Notes: generated from the sequence alone by a model not told the origin. 64,000 nt of DNA from Lutimaribacter degradans (GCF_023703375.1 NZ_JAMQGO010000002.1:124001-188000), one strand, 5' to 3'; positions 45,266 to 54,654 are shown, counted from the first letter of the stretch. Numbers and translations are program-made.

Positions 45266-45291
45266 CGCCAAGCCAGCAATTGGAATCGGGG

Positions 45292-46311
45292 ATGGCCAAA
45301 GCGAACGAGAGCAAGCCGACACCGCTGGGCCTGTATGACCGGCCCTCTCAGCAGCGCATTACCGCGATCGAACTGGTCGCCATTGCCCTTTCGCTGCTCT
45401 GGCTTGCGGGGGCAGCGGCGTTCTTCCTGGTGCTTTCGCCCGATCCGGCCAAAGGCGAAAGCGGCGGCTTGCGCTTCCTGATGACCATGCTGGCCATCTT
45501 CATGCCGGTCGCGATGATCTGGGTGGCGGCCACCGCCGCCCGCGCCAGCCGGATCATGCGCGACGAAAGCCAACGGCTGCAAACCGCCATCGACGCGATC
45601 CGCCAAGCCTATATCGCCCAGGCCCAAGGCCGCGACCTGGGCGCGGAGCCATCGGTGGCGCGCAAGCTGGACGAGATTGCCGAGACCGCGCGCAAGACCG
45701 AAACGGCCTTGGCCACTTTCACCTCGTCACGCCATGCCGAACCCGCCGCGATACGCCCTGCCCCCCCGCAGCCCCCGGCCCCCGCCGGGGACGACCAGGC
45801 GGCGCTGCCGCTGGGCACCTCGGCCGAAGACATGGCCCCCCCGCTGGACCGGGCCGATTTCATACGCGCGCTGAACTTCCCCGAAACCGCCGAGGATGAA
45901 GAAGGCTTCGCCGCCTTGCGCAAGGCGCTGCGCGACCGGCAGGCCAAGGATCTGATCCAGGCCAGCCAGGACGTTCTGACCCTGCTCAGCCAGGATGGCA
46001 TCTACATGGATGATTTGCGCCCCGACCTGGCCCGCCCCGAGATCTGGCGCCGCTTCGCCACCGGCGAACGCGGGCGCGTGATCGCGGCTTTGGGCGGCAT
46101 CCGCGACCGCTCGTCGCTGGCACTGGCCGCCGGGCGGATGAAGCAAGACCCGATTTTCCGCGATACTGCGCATCATTTCCTGCGCAAGTTCGACCGCATG
46201 TTCATCGCTTTCGAACAAACGGCGACCGACACCGATATCCAGGATCTTGCCGGCACCCGCACCGCCCGCGCCTTCATGCTGCTGGGCCGTGTTGCGGGTA
46301 TGTTCGACTAG
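45292..46311 (+). CDS. Conserved membrane protein, unknown
   Basis: 339 residues from ATG 45292 (GGAATCGGGG upstream); a TTG four codons earlier also exists. Two hydrophobic segments (about 25-47 and 62-82) are followed by a Pro/Ala-rich linker (AIRPAPPQPPAPAG) and a helical domain rich in Arg/Leu (DIQDLAGTRTARAFMLLGRV). No named family recognised. It follows greA by 26 bases. Confidence 0.7.
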   Translation: MAKANESKPTPLGLYDRPSQQRITAIELVAIALSLLWLAGAAAFFLVLSPDPAKGESGGLRFLMTMLAIFMPVAMIWVAATAARASRIMRDESQRLQTAIDAIRQAYIAQAQGRDLGAEPSVARKLDEIAETARKTETALATFTSSRHAEPAAIRPAPPQPPAPAGDDQAALPLGTSAEDMAPPLDRADFIRALNFPETAEDEEGFAALRKALRDRQAKDLIQASQDVLTLLSQDGIYMDDLRPDLARPEIWRRFATGERGRVIAALGGIRDRSSLALAAGRMKQDPIFRDTAHHFLRKFDRMFIAFEQTATDTDIQDLAGTRTARAFMLLGRVAGMFD

Positions 46312-46412
46312 GCTCGGCACCGGCATTACCGCACCGTCTTTGTGCAAGTGGTGCGTTGCATCCCCGGTGGCGGGGCGATACCCCTTGGCTGATCAGGATA
46401 TGGGGCAGTGCC

Positions 46413-47132
46413 ATGACCGATGAAAACCGACCCGCCTTTTGGCAGGGTGTCCGCGATGGCGCGCCATTTTTCCTGGTGGTGACGCCTTTTGCCATGCTGT
46501 TCGGCGTTGTCGCGACCGAGGCCGGGTTGAACGTGTTCGAGGCACTGTCCTTCTCGGTGGTGGTGATCGCGGGGGCGGCGCAGTTCACCGCGCTTCAGCT
46601 TCTGGTCGACCAGGCGCCGCTTTTCGTGGTGCTGGCCTCGGCACTGGCGGTAAACCTGCGCATGGCGATGTATTCGGCCTCTCTTACGCCGCACCTGGGG
46701 CGCGCGCCGATGTGGCAGCGGGCGCTGATCGCTTATTTCCTTGTCGATCAATCCTATGCCAGTGCCATCATCACCTACGAACGCGAACGCGACTGGTCGG
46801 TGGCGCAAAAGGTCGCCTATTTCTTTGGCGTCATCCTGCCGATCTGTCCGATGTGGTATGCCATGACCGTGGTCGGCGCTTTGATTGGCAGCGCCATCCC
46901 GCCCGAACTGGGCCTGGATTTCGCGGTGCCCATCACCTTTATCGCGCTGATCGCACCGATGTTGCGCACCGGCGCGCACCGGGCGGCGGCGCTGGCCTCG
47001 GTCCTGTTGGCACTGGGGTTTGCCTGGGTGCCCTATAACCTCGGGCTTATCGTGGCCGGGCTTGGCGGCATGATCGTAGGCGCGCAGGTCGAGCTGGTGC
47101 TAAGACGCCGGGGATTGTGGGTGGATCCATGA
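46413..47132 (+). CDS. azlC: AzlC family amino acid exporter, large subunit
   Basis: 239 residues with several membrane segments, beginning WQGVRDGAPFFLVVTPFAMLFG near residue 10, the typical AzlC start. It pairs with AzlD to export branched-chain amino acids. The stop overlaps the azlD start by ATGA. Substrate by family. Confidence 0.88.
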   Translation: MTDENRPAFWQGVRDGAPFFLVVTPFAMLFGVVATEAGLNVFEALSFSVVVIAGAAQFTALQLLVDQAPLFVVLASALAVNLRMAMYSASLTPHLGRAPMWQRALIAYFLVDQSYASAIITYERERDWSVAQKVAYFFGVILPICPMWYAMTVVGALIGSAIPPELGLDFAVPITFIALIAPMLRTGAHRAAALASVLLALGFAWVPYNLGLIVAGLGGMIVGAQVELVLRRRGLWVDP

Positions 47133-47455
47133 TAGACCGCTTCGAACTATGGGTTGTGATCCTCGGGCTGGGCGTGGGCAGTTTCGCCCTGCGCTTTGTC
47201 TTCCTCGGCCTGATCGGTGAAAAACCCCTGCCCGACTGGGTGTTGCGCCATCTGCGCTACACCGCCGTTGCTGTTTTGCCGGCCATCGTGGCGCCCCTGG
47301 TGGTGTGGCCCGCCGCGACCGGCGGCGCGTTTGACCCGGTGCGTGCCACCGCGGCGGTCGTGACTCTGGCTGTGGGATATTTTTCCAAGAACGTGTTGCT
47401 GGCCATAGGCCTGGGCGCCGGCAGCTTGCTGGGCGGGCTGTATCTATTCGGCTGA
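47129..47455 (+). CDS. azlD: AzlD family amino acid exporter, small subunit
   Basis: 108 residues. The four-segment membrane protein has the family RYTAVAVLPAIVAPLVVWP block near residue 43. It starts inside the azlC stop (ATGA at 47129). It overlaps the convergent lipoprotein end by 12 bases. Confidence 0.87.
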   Translation: MIDRFELWVVILGLGVGSFALRFVFLGLIGEKPLPDWVLRHLRYTAVAVLPAIVAPLVVWPAATGGAFDPVRATAAVVTLAVGYFSKNVLLAIGLGAGSLLGGLYLFG

Positions 47456-48085
47456 ACGCGCCACACGCTGGGCCGCCGCTCGATCCGGGTCGAATGTCTC
47501 AAGCACGCTGCGATTGTCGTCCGAGTCATATTCGTAAAGCTCGCGCGTGGTGACACCGCCGATCTCGCCGAAATCCCTTGCCAGCTTGTTCGGATACCAC
47601 GTGCTCTGGATGCCGAGTTGCTCATAGCGCGACAGGATTTCTGAAACGCTGGCCGCGCAGCGCGCGTCGGGCTGTCGCCCGGCAGCCCTTACATCGCGCA
47701 AGATCGCCTCGGCCAGTTCGGCCGAAACTTCCAGCCACTGAACCTGCACATGGTATGTCTCGCGGGCATGAAAGCGCGTGTAGACATCCAGCAACTGCGG
47801 CGTCACGCCATAGACAACATCGCCGCTGCGAATGATCGCCTCGTTGCGAAACGAGCCCGCCGGGTCGAAAATCACCCGTTGGCTGCCATTGACCATAAGC
47901 GCGGTATGGGCGCCCGCGCCGGTCGTGTTGCTTTTCATGGTGAAAAGCGTCAGCGCCGGCGGGCCGTCATGGCGGTACTGGGCCTGCTGGATCGTCTCGG
48001 GGCTGCGTGGAATCTCGGGTTTGACCGTGCAGCCCGCAAGCGTCACCGCACAGAACAAGGCAACCAGAATGCCACGTATACCCAC
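47444..48085 (-). CDS. Lipoprotein of unknown function
   Basis: 213 residues from GTG 48085, with AAGGAG six bases upstream. A GTG 24 bases earlier lacks one. Lipobox LAGC (about residues 16-19) anchors it. The body is soluble, with FTMKSNTTGAGAHTALM and LARDFGEIGGVTTRELYEY. It looks like a conserved Rhodobacterales lipoprotein. Function unknown. Confidence 0.75.
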   Translation of the reverse strand: MGIRGILVALFCAVTLAGCTVKPEIPRSPETIQQAQYRHDGPPALTLFTMKSNTTGAGAHTALMVNGSQRVIFDPAGSFRNEAIIRSGDVVYGVTPQLLDVYTRFHARETYHVQVQWLEVSAELAEAILRDVRAAGRQPDARCAASVSEILSRYEQLGIQSTWYPNKLARDFGEIGGVTTRELYEYDSDDNRSVLETFDPDRAAAQRVARSAE

Positions 48086-48127
48086 CCCCGAACTCCTTAC
48101 CTGTCCCACTCAAGGCGGGCTAGTGGA

Positions 48128-48262
48128 TCAACCGTTGAAGATCGCGATGAAAATCAACGTCGCGATGATCGCGATGACCGACCATTTCACCCATTTGATG
48201 AAGGCGTCAAAGGTTTTCTCCTGGACGGTGATATCCATTTCACCATGCTTGTGATCAGCCAT
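48128..48262 (-). CDS. aa3-type cytochrome c oxidase subunit IV
   Basis: 44 residues, too short for most gene finders. It reads MADHKHGEMDITVQEKTFDA and then a single membrane helix (VIAIIATLIFIAIF). This is the pattern of the small bacterial aa3 oxidase subunit IV (pfam07835), a subunit of a cytochrome c oxidase. AAGGACAGGA lies just before the ATG at 48262. No other oxidase gene is next to it. Its place is 87 bases after DUF6173. Confidence 0.88.
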   Translation of the reverse strand: MADHKHGEMDITVQEKTFDAFIKWVKWSVIAIIATLIFIAIFNG

Positions 48263-48349
48263 GTATCCTGTCCTTGTCGATGGTCCCGAAAGCATTCGGT
48301 TCGTTGCTTAGCGGATTCAGAAATGCCTGTCACCCACCAAGCGGCAGGC

Positions 48350-48775
48350 TCAGGCTTTTTCCAGGCCCTGCGCGAGGCGAAACCCGATGCGGCGCGGCTC
48401 TTTCTCTGTCAGGGGTTTGGGAAGCGCACGCAACATCACGCTCAATTGGCTGACATGCTGGATGTACTGCGTTCGCGCGCCATCCGCGTCGGTGCCGTAA
48501 AAGGTGATCATGTCAGGGTCGAAAAACCCCATGCCCTCGATCCGCAGCACGCCCACGTCGCCGCCTGTAAACCCCATCGCGACCTCGTGCTCGCTGTCCA
48601 GCTGCGCCTCGAAATCGCGAATATACAGGATCAGCCGCTCATACGCCCATTCGGCGGGGCTTTTTTCCTCGGTAGGGTCGATTGTCGTTTCCGAGGTCTC
48701 CTCGGGGGCGTCGGCATGCACCTCGTGCCGACGGGGCGACGCGGCGGCATCGCGGGCGGGTTTCTCGTCGCTCAT
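48350..48775 (-). CDS. DUF6173 family protein
   Basis: 141 residues from the ATG at 48775. After a Lys/Asp-rich start the conserved core is AEWAYERLILYIRDFEAQLD, then HEVAMGFTGGDVGVLRIEG and MGFFDPDMITFYG, then TQYIQHVSQLSVMLRALPK. The family is of unknown function and is found in Rhodobacterales. It starts five bases after the MBL stop, so it belongs to that operon. Confidence 0.8.
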   Translation of the reverse strand: MSDEKPARDAAASPRRHEVHADAPEETSETTIDPTEEKSPAEWAYERLILYIRDFEAQLDSEHEVAMGFTGGDVGVLRIEGMGFFDPDMITFYGTDADGARTQYIQHVSQLSVMLRALPKPLTEKEPRRIGFRLAQGLEKA

Positions 48776-48780
48776 GTCGC

Positions 48781-49830
48781 TCAGCCCCCTTGCGCAAGAT
48801 GCCAAAGCCAGGCGCCATCCTCCCTGCGTTGGCGGGTGACCTCTCCAAGGTGCAGCAGGTGATTGAGATGGGCAACCGTCTCTGACAGAGCCAGCCCGTA
48901 AGTGCCCGCATCGATCTGGCGCTTGAATAGCGGCGGAAAACACTCGCCCGCCACGCGAGGCACCTCCAGATGCGCGCGCAACCGCCTGAGTGCGCCGTGA
49001 TGGTTTTCAGCCAGTTGATGCATCCGCAGGGGCAGCCCGGTAAAGGGCAGCTTGTGCCCACCCAGAACCAGGTGATCCTCGCGGGCCAAAGGTGCAAGCC
49101 GCGCGCAGCTTTCCAGCCATTCCGCCAGCGGATCGGCCAACGGCTCGGCCGGGTGCACGCCGATATTGGGGCTGATCGACGGCAGCATCTGGTCGCCCGC
49201 GAGAACCAGGTTGTCCTCACGGCTCCAGAGCGTCAGATGCTCGGGCGCGTGGCCATTGCCGACATGCACATCCCAGGTGCGGCCAGCGGCGGTGACGGTG
49301 TCGCCTTGTTGCAGCCGAACAAATCCGGTGGGCAGCATGTGCGACATGTCAGACAGGTTGAACGGCCGTTCGTCCATGCGTTTTTGATAGATCTCAGGCG
49401 CCATGCCGGCATCGCGCCAGAATTGCTGAGCCTGCGGGCTTGGCGTTTCCTCGGTATCCAGCATCAGCATCCGGGCATAGGAATAGGTGGTGCGGCTGGT
49501 CCAGTTCTCGGCGCCAAACCGCTCCATCAACCATCCCACCATGCCCACGTGATCGGGGTGGTAATGGGTCAGGATCACGCGGCCCACGGGCTTGCCGCGC
49601 AGGGGACCGTTCAGGATGTCCTCCCACATGGTGACGGATTTGCGCGTCTTGACGCCGGTATCGACGATCGTCCAGCTATCGCCCTCGTCCAGCGCGTAGA
49701 TGTTGACGTGATCCAGCGCCATCGGCAGCGGCAGGCGCAACCATAACACCCCCTCGGCCACTTCGCGCGCCAGCCCGGTTTGCGGGGCCTCGTCCCACGG
49801 ATAGCGGATGCCGTGGCCCGCGCCGTCCAT
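48781..49830 (-). CDS. MBL-fold hydrolase, beta-lactamase-like
   Basis: 349 residues from ATG 49830, which overlaps the acyl-CoA dehydrogenase stop (TGATG). The metal motif is THYHPDHVGM near residue 90, with further His in NGHAPEHLTL and Asp in LAGDQMLPS. The C-terminus has a winged-helix-like segment (LHLGEVTRQRR). It may be a zinc-dependent thioesterase or hydrolase acting on the dehydrogenase product, in line with the operon, but this is inference. Confidence 0.87.
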   Translation of the reverse strand: MDGAGHGIRYPWDEAPQTGLAREVAEGVLWLRLPLPMALDHVNIYALDEGDSWTIVDTGVKTRKSVTMWEDILNGPLRGKPVGRVILTHYHPDHVGMVGWLMERFGAENWTSRTTYSYARMLMLDTEETPSPQAQQFWRDAGMAPEIYQKRMDERPFNLSDMSHMLPTGFVRLQQGDTVTAAGRTWDVHVGNGHAPEHLTLWSREDNLVLAGDQMLPSISPNIGVHPAEPLADPLAEWLESCARLAPLAREDHLVLGGHKLPFTGLPLRMHQLAENHHGALRRLRAHLEVPRVAGECFPPLFKRQIDAGTYGLALSETVAHLNHLLHLGEVTRQRREDGAWLWHLAQGG

Positions 49831-51515
49831 CACGCTGCCAACTCGTCTTCGCTAAGCGCAAACAGGTCATCGGCGCCGGACATCGCGTGGGTCAGCAGCG
49901 CGGCATGTTCGGGCAGCAGCCGCGCGATGTAGAACCGCGCCAGCTTTGTCCGCGCCCCCTCGCCTTGCTCGGCCAATGCCGCGCGCAGGTGATAGTGCCC
50001 GCCCAGCACGCGGGCAAAGGCGCGCAGGAATGGCACCGACCCGGCAAAGCGGGCCCGCATGTCGCCCTCGGCCACCAACCATTCGACCGCCTCGCGCAGC
50101 GTTTCAGAGGCCTGCCAGACCGGCTCGGCCAAGTCGTTGCGCACGGATTCCGCATGGGCCTGTATTTCGTCCAGCAGGCGGAACGCCGCCTCGCCGCCAT
50201 CCATCATCTTGCGCCCAACCAGGTCCATCGCCTGAATCCCGTTGGTGCCCTCGTAGATCGGGGTGATCCGGGCATCGCGCAGGAATTGCGCCGCGCCGGT
50301 TTCCTCGACATAGCCCATACCGCCATGGACCTGGATGCCGATGCTGGCCACGTCGCATCCCACGTCGGTCGCAAAGGCCTTGGCAATCGGCGTCAGCAAC
50401 GCGGCGCGTGCCTTCCAATCCGGGTCATGGGTGGCAGTTTCCATATCAATGGCCACGGCGCAATTCACCGCGATGGCGCGCGCGGCAAAGGTGTCTGCCT
50501 TCATCGTCAGCAGCATCCGGCGTACATCGGCATGGTCGACGATCCGGCCCATCTGCTGGCGGTCGGTGGCATAAGCCAGCGCGTGCTGGTAAGCGCCCTC
50601 GGCACAGCCGACGCCCTGCGCCCCCACGGCCAGGCGGGCATTGTTCATCATGGTGAACATCGCGGCCATACCCTTGTTTTCCTCGCCCACAAGCCAGCCG
50701 GTGGCACCGTCATACTGCATCACGGCCGTCGGGCTGCCATGAATGCCCATCTTGTGTTCAAGGCTGACCACCTTCAGGTTGTTGGCCACGCCTGGCTTGC
50801 CCTCGGCATCGGGTATGAACTTGGGCACCATGAACAGGCTGATGCCCTTGGTGCCTGCGGGCGCATCCGGCAGGCGCGCCAGGACCAGGTGGCAGACATT
50901 CTCGGTCAGGTCGTGATCGCCGAACGTGATGTAGATCTTTTGCCCGCTGATTGCATAGGTGCCGTCATCCCTGGGCTCGGCCTTGGTTTTCAAAGCGCCC
51001 ACGTCGCTGCCAGCCTGCGGCTCGGTCAGGTTCATGGTACCGGTCCATTCGCCGCCGATCAGCTTGGGCAGATAGGTCGCCTTGATCTCGTCGCTGGCAT
51101 GATGCTCCAGCGCCTCGACCTGGCCTTGGGTCAGCAACGGGCACAGCCCCAGCGACATAGCCGTTGACGCGGCCATTTCGTTGAAGACCGTCGTGATCGC
51201 GATGGGCAGCCCCATGCCACCATGCTCTTGCCCGGCCGACAGGGCGATCCAGCCGCCCTCGGCCAGTTGCGCAAAGGCTTCCTTGAAGCCGTCCGACGTG
51301 CGCACCACGCCGTTTTCCAGCCGCGCCGGTTGCAGGTCGCCCGCGCGGCGCAGCGGGGCCAGCACGTCTTCGCAGATGCGGCCCGCCCCTTCCAGGATCG
51401 CCTCGACCATGTCTGGCGTAGCATCGGCGAACCTGTCGGTCGCCTGCACCTGGGAGAACTCGGACACGTTTTCAAAGATGAACCGAAAATCGTTGATGGG
51501 GGCACGATAAGGCAT
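49830..51515 (-). CDS. Acyl-CoA dehydrogenase, DmdC-like
   Basis: 561 residues, longer than usual acyl-CoA dehydrogenases because of an extra C-terminal domain. MPYRAPINDFRFIFENV, WTGTMNLTEPQAGSDVG near residue 160 and TPIYEGTNGIQAMDL near 425 match the group of methylmercaptopropionyl-CoA dehydrogenases (DmdC). It uses FAD and passes electrons to ETF. Assigning DMSP or another acyl chain needs evidence beyond sequence. It is the first gene of a three-gene operon. Confidence 0.9.
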   Translation of the reverse strand: MPYRAPINDFRFIFENVSEFSQVQATDRFADATPDMVEAILEGAGRICEDVLAPLRRAGDLQPARLENGVVRTSDGFKEAFAQLAEGGWIALSAGQEHGGMGLPIAITTVFNEMAASTAMSLGLCPLLTQGQVEALEHHASDEIKATYLPKLIGGEWTGTMNLTEPQAGSDVGALKTKAEPRDDGTYAISGQKIYITFGDHDLTENVCHLVLARLPDAPAGTKGISLFMVPKFIPDAEGKPGVANNLKVVSLEHKMGIHGSPTAVMQYDGATGWLVGEENKGMAAMFTMMNNARLAVGAQGVGCAEGAYQHALAYATDRQQMGRIVDHADVRRMLLTMKADTFAARAIAVNCAVAIDMETATHDPDWKARAALLTPIAKAFATDVGCDVASIGIQVHGGMGYVEETGAAQFLRDARITPIYEGTNGIQAMDLVGRKMMDGGEAAFRLLDEIQAHAESVRNDLAEPVWQASETLREAVEWLVAEGDMRARFAGSVPFLRAFARVLGGHYHLRAALAEQGEGARTKLARFYIARLLPEHAALLTHAMSGADDLFALSEDELAA

Positions 51516-51630
51516 GACTATCTCCTGCGGTGGCAGCTTGGCTTTCCTCTGCGCGGCATGTATGCGCTTGGATCGCCTCGGAACACTAGTTGCCGACCGG
51601 CGCGCATCAACTGAAACGCGGCGTCAGACC

Positions 51631-52572
51631 ATGGGTAAAACAGAGCATTTGCAGGGTGACGCAACCGGAATAGTCCGCGCCGCGGAATTGCTTTCCGAAG
51701 GGCGGCTTGTCGCGCTGCCAACCGAAACGGTTTACGGGCTGGCCGGCGACGCCAGGTGCGACCATGCGGTGGCCCGAATCTTTGATGCGAAAGGCAGGCC
51801 CAGCTTCAATCCGCTGATCGTGCACTTGCCCGACGCCACCGGCGCGGCCCGGTTCGTGCAATGGACCAAGCGCGCGCAGGCGCTGGCCGATGCGTTCTGG
51901 CCCGGTCCGCTAACGCTGGTTCTGCCGCTGAAATATGAGCATGGGCTGTCACCGCTTGTCACAGCCGGGCTTGACACCGTGGCCCTGCGCGTGCCGGCGC
52001 ATCCCTTGGCCCAGGCGGTGCTGCGCGCCTTTGGCGGGCCGGTGGCTGCGCCCTCGGCCAACCCGTCGGGCCGGATCAGCCCCACCACCGCCGCGCATGT
52101 GCTGGCCGGGCTCGATGGCCGGATCGACGCGGTGATGGATGGTGGCGCGTGCACGGTTGGGGTGGAAAGCACCATTGTCGGCCTGTCGGGGGCCCCGACC
52201 CTGTTGCGCCCCGGTGGCATCGCGCCCGCAGATATCGAGGCCGCGCTTGGCGTGCCGCTGGCCTTGCATGACGGGGCGGCCATCACCGCACCGGGGCAGC
52301 TTGGTTCGCATTACGCGCCGGGGGCGCGGGTGCGGCTGGAGGTTACTCAGGCGCAGCCGGGCGAGGTGCTGATCGGGTTCGGGGCAATGGAGTGCGACCT
52401 GAATCTGTCACCCGGCGGCGACCTAGTCGAAGCGGCGGCCAACCTGTTCCACCACCTGCACGCAGCAGACCGCGCCGAAATTTCGGGCATTGCCGTGGCG
52501 CCGGTGCCCGAGACCGGCCTGGGCCTGGCAATCAATGATCGGCTGCGCCGCGCCGCCGCGCCGCGCGACTGA
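51631..52572 (+). CDS. L-threonylcarbamoyladenylate synthase, Sua5 type
   Basis: 313 residues. The YrdC domain has LVALPTETVYGLAGDA near residue 28, KGRPSFNPLIVH near 55 and APSANPSGR near 140. The C-terminal Sua5 domain follows (about 200-313). It makes threonylcarbamoyl-AMP for tRNA t6A. No clear ribosome-binding site at the ATG (51631). Confidence 0.92.
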   Translation: MGKTEHLQGDATGIVRAAELLSEGRLVALPTETVYGLAGDARCDHAVARIFDAKGRPSFNPLIVHLPDATGAARFVQWTKRAQALADAFWPGPLTLVLPLKYEHGLSPLVTAGLDTVALRVPAHPLAQAVLRAFGGPVAAPSANPSGRISPTTAAHVLAGLDGRIDAVMDGGACTVGVESTIVGLSGAPTLLRPGGIAPADIEAALGVPLALHDGAAITAPGQLGSHYAPGARVRLEVTQAQPGEVLIGFGAMECDLNLSPGGDLVEAAANLFHHLHAADRAEISGIAVAPVPETGLGLAINDRLRRAAAPRD

Positions 52573-52611
52573 CCCTTTTCGCTTCGGTGCAGAGCGCATA
52601 GGTTAAGCGTC

Positions 52612-53409
52612 ATGGATTCGGCAATCGACACACACGCAGCGCTGGCCGCCCTCGAATGGCAGGTCGAGCTTGGCGCGATCGACGCCATCGCCGACGCGCC
52701 CGTGAACCGCTACGATCTGCCGAGCGAAGCCCCGGCCAAACCGGCGCAGGCCCAACCCGCGCAAGCGACCGCGGCTACCCCCGGGCCGCCCGCCGCACAG
52801 CAGGCCGACGGGGTCGCAATGGCGCGCCAGGCCGCCGAGGCCGCGCAAGACCTCGACGCGTTGCGCGCCACCATGGCAACCTATGAGCATTGCGACCTCA
52901 AGCGCGGGGCCCGCAACCTTGTCTTTTGCGACGGCAACCCCGCCGCGCGGGTCATGATCATCGGCGAGGCGCCGGGCCGCGAAGAAGACCGCGAAGGCAA
53001 ACCTTTCGTCGGGCGCGCGGGCCAGTTGCTTGATCGGATGCTGGCGGCCATCGGCCTTGACCGGCAATCCCAAGACCCCGCACAGGCGGTCTACATCACC
53101 AATGTCCTGCCCTGGCGCCCGCCGCAAAACCGCGACCCGAAGCCCGAGGAAATCGCGATGATGCTGCCCTTCATGCAGCGCCACGTGGCGCTGGCCGGGC
53201 CCGAGCTGGTCGTGCTGATGGGCAATATCAGCTGCCAGGCTGGGCTGGGCAAACGCGGCATCACCCGATTGCGCGGCCAATGGGCCGAAAGCTATGGCCG
53301 CCCGGCGCTGCCGATGTTTCACCCCGCCTACCTGTTGCGCAACCCGCAGGCCAAGCGCGAAGCCTGGGCAGACCTGCTGTCGTTGAAATCGAAACTTGGG
53401 GGTGGCTGA
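52612..53409 (+). CDS. Uracil-DNA glycosylase family 4-like, Fe-S cysteines mostly lost
   Basis: 265 residues. A Pro/Ala/Gln linker (about 35-70) precedes the UDG fold: [20 protein letters not shown] near residue 116 and [11 protein letters not shown] near 240. Family 4 enzymes hold a 4Fe-4S cluster with four Cys. Here Cys94 remains, but position 97 is Lys, 168 is Trp (NVLPWRPP) and 184 is Met. It removes uracil from DNA or is a relative that does so without a cluster. Stop overlaps the metallophosphoesterase start (TGATG). Confidence 0.85.
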   Translation: MDSAIDTHAALAALEWQVELGAIDAIADAPVNRYDLPSEAPAKPAQAQPAQATAATPGPPAAQQADGVAMARQAAEAAQDLDALRATMATYEHCDLKRGARNLVFCDGNPAARVMIIGEAPGREEDREGKPFVGRAGQLLDRMLAAIGLDRQSQDPAQAVYITNVLPWRPPQNRDPKPEEIAMMLPFMQRHVALAGPELVVLMGNISCQAGLGKRGITRLRGQWAESYGRPALPMFHPAYLLRNPQAKREAWADLLSLKSKLGGG

Positions 53410-54002
53410 TGCATATCATGGCCTTTTCCGACCTTCACATGGCCGCCAATCGCGCCGAAACCCTGGTCGAGGCCAGCACCGAGGCCGACCTGGTGATCGG
53501 AGCGGGCGATTTCTGCAACATGCGCGAGGGGCTGGATGAAGCAATGGAGATGCTGCAAGGCATCATGGCACCGATGATCGTCGTGCCGGGCAACGCCGAA
53601 AGCGCCAAAGAACTGCGCGCGATGGCCCGCCCGAACATGACCGTGCTGCATGGCGAGAGCACCGAACATGACGGGCTTTGCATCCTTGGCCTGGGCTACG
53701 GCGTGCCCACAACGCCCTTTGGCCCCTGGTCCTGCGACCTGTCGGAAGACGAGGCCGCAAGCATGCTGGCCCCGTTCGAGATGGCCGACCTGCTGGTCAC
53801 CCATTCGCCCCCAAGGGGCGTGGCCGACATCACGTCGGGCGGGCAATCCGTGGGCTCGGTTGCCATTCATGATGCCATCCTGCGGATCGGGCCGAAACTG
53901 GTGCTATGCGGCCATATTCACGACAGCTGGGGCAAGTCGGGCACCATAGGCGACGCCAGCGTGCACAATCTTGGCCCCACCCCAAACTGGTTCGAGCTTT
54001 GA
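53409..54002 (+). CDS. Metallophosphoesterase family protein
   Basis: 197 residues. The calcineurin-like motifs are FSDLHMAAN, GAGDFCNM, VVPGNAES, VTHSPPRG and CGHIHDSWG, which supply two metals. It hydrolyses phosphoester bonds. It overlaps the UDG gene by one base and sits 11 bases before moaB. Substrate unknown. Confidence 0.88.
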   Translation: MHIMAFSDLHMAANRAETLVEASTEADLVIGAGDFCNMREGLDEAMEMLQGIMAPMIVVPGNAESAKELRAMARPNMTVLHGESTEHDGLCILGLGYGVPTTPFGPWSCDLSEDEAASMLAPFEMADLLVTHSPPRGVADITSGGQSVGSVAIHDAILRIGPKLVLCGHIHDSWGKSGTIGDASVHNLGPTPNWFEL

Positions 54003-54013
54003 TCGGAGACACA

Positions 54014-54556
54014 ATGTCGCGCATCGACGAAAGCAAAGAGTTCATCCCCGTCCGCATCGCGGTGCTGACGGTCAGCGACACCCGCGGAATCGAGGACGAC
54101 CGCTCGGGCGATACGCTCGTGCAGCGCATCGAAGAGGCCGGGCATATCCTGGCCGACCGGATGTTGGTGCGCGACGAGCGCGACGCCATCGCCGCACAGC
54201 TGCGTGAATGGGTCGAAGACGCCAATGTGGATGTCGTCATCTCGTCCGGGGGCACCGGGCTGACCGGCCGCGACGTGACGGTAGAGGCGCATCGCGACGT
54301 CTACGAAAAGGAGATCGACGCCTTTGGCACGGTCTTTACCATCGTCAGCATGCAAAAGATCGGCACCTCGGCCGTGCAATCGCGCGCCACGGGTGGCGTG
54401 GCGGGGGGAACCTATCTTTTTGCTCTGCCCGGCAGCACCGGGGCGTGCAAGGATGCCTGGGACGAAATCCTGCAATACCAACTGGATTATCGCCACGCCC
54501 CCTGCAATTTCGTACAGATTCTACCCCGGCTCGACGAACACAAGCGACGGAAATAA
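54014..54556 (+). CDS. moaB: Molybdenum cofactor biosynthesis protein MoaB
   Basis: 180 residues from ATG 54014 with GGAG upstream. The motif SSGGTGLTGRD near residue 78 and LPGSTGACKDAW near 140 are the MogA/MoaB molybdopterin-binding fold. It adenylylates or prepares molybdopterin. It is the third gene of the UDG-phosphoesterase-moaB set, though their functions seem unrelated. Confidence 0.92.
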   Translation: MSRIDESKEFIPVRIAVLTVSDTRGIEDDRSGDTLVQRIEEAGHILADRMLVRDERDAIAAQLREWVEDANVDVVISSGGTGLTGRDVTVEAHRDVYEKEIDAFGTVFTIVSMQKIGTSAVQSRATGGVAGGTYLFALPGSTGACKDAWDEILQYQLDYRHAPCNFVQILPRLDEHKRRK

Positions 54557-54654
54557 CGCGACCATCCGTAACACCCTTGTGCCTTGGCTTTTGCAAGGCC
54601 GTGGCTACACTGAACCGTCGGGTGCGACCCCGATTTACAAGGGTTTGATAATCG

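Noticed and set aside
54584..54611. TTGGCT-N16-TACACT as a promoter for the RND operon
   Set aside because: Both elements are weak and overlap a small hairpin; not convincing enough to list.
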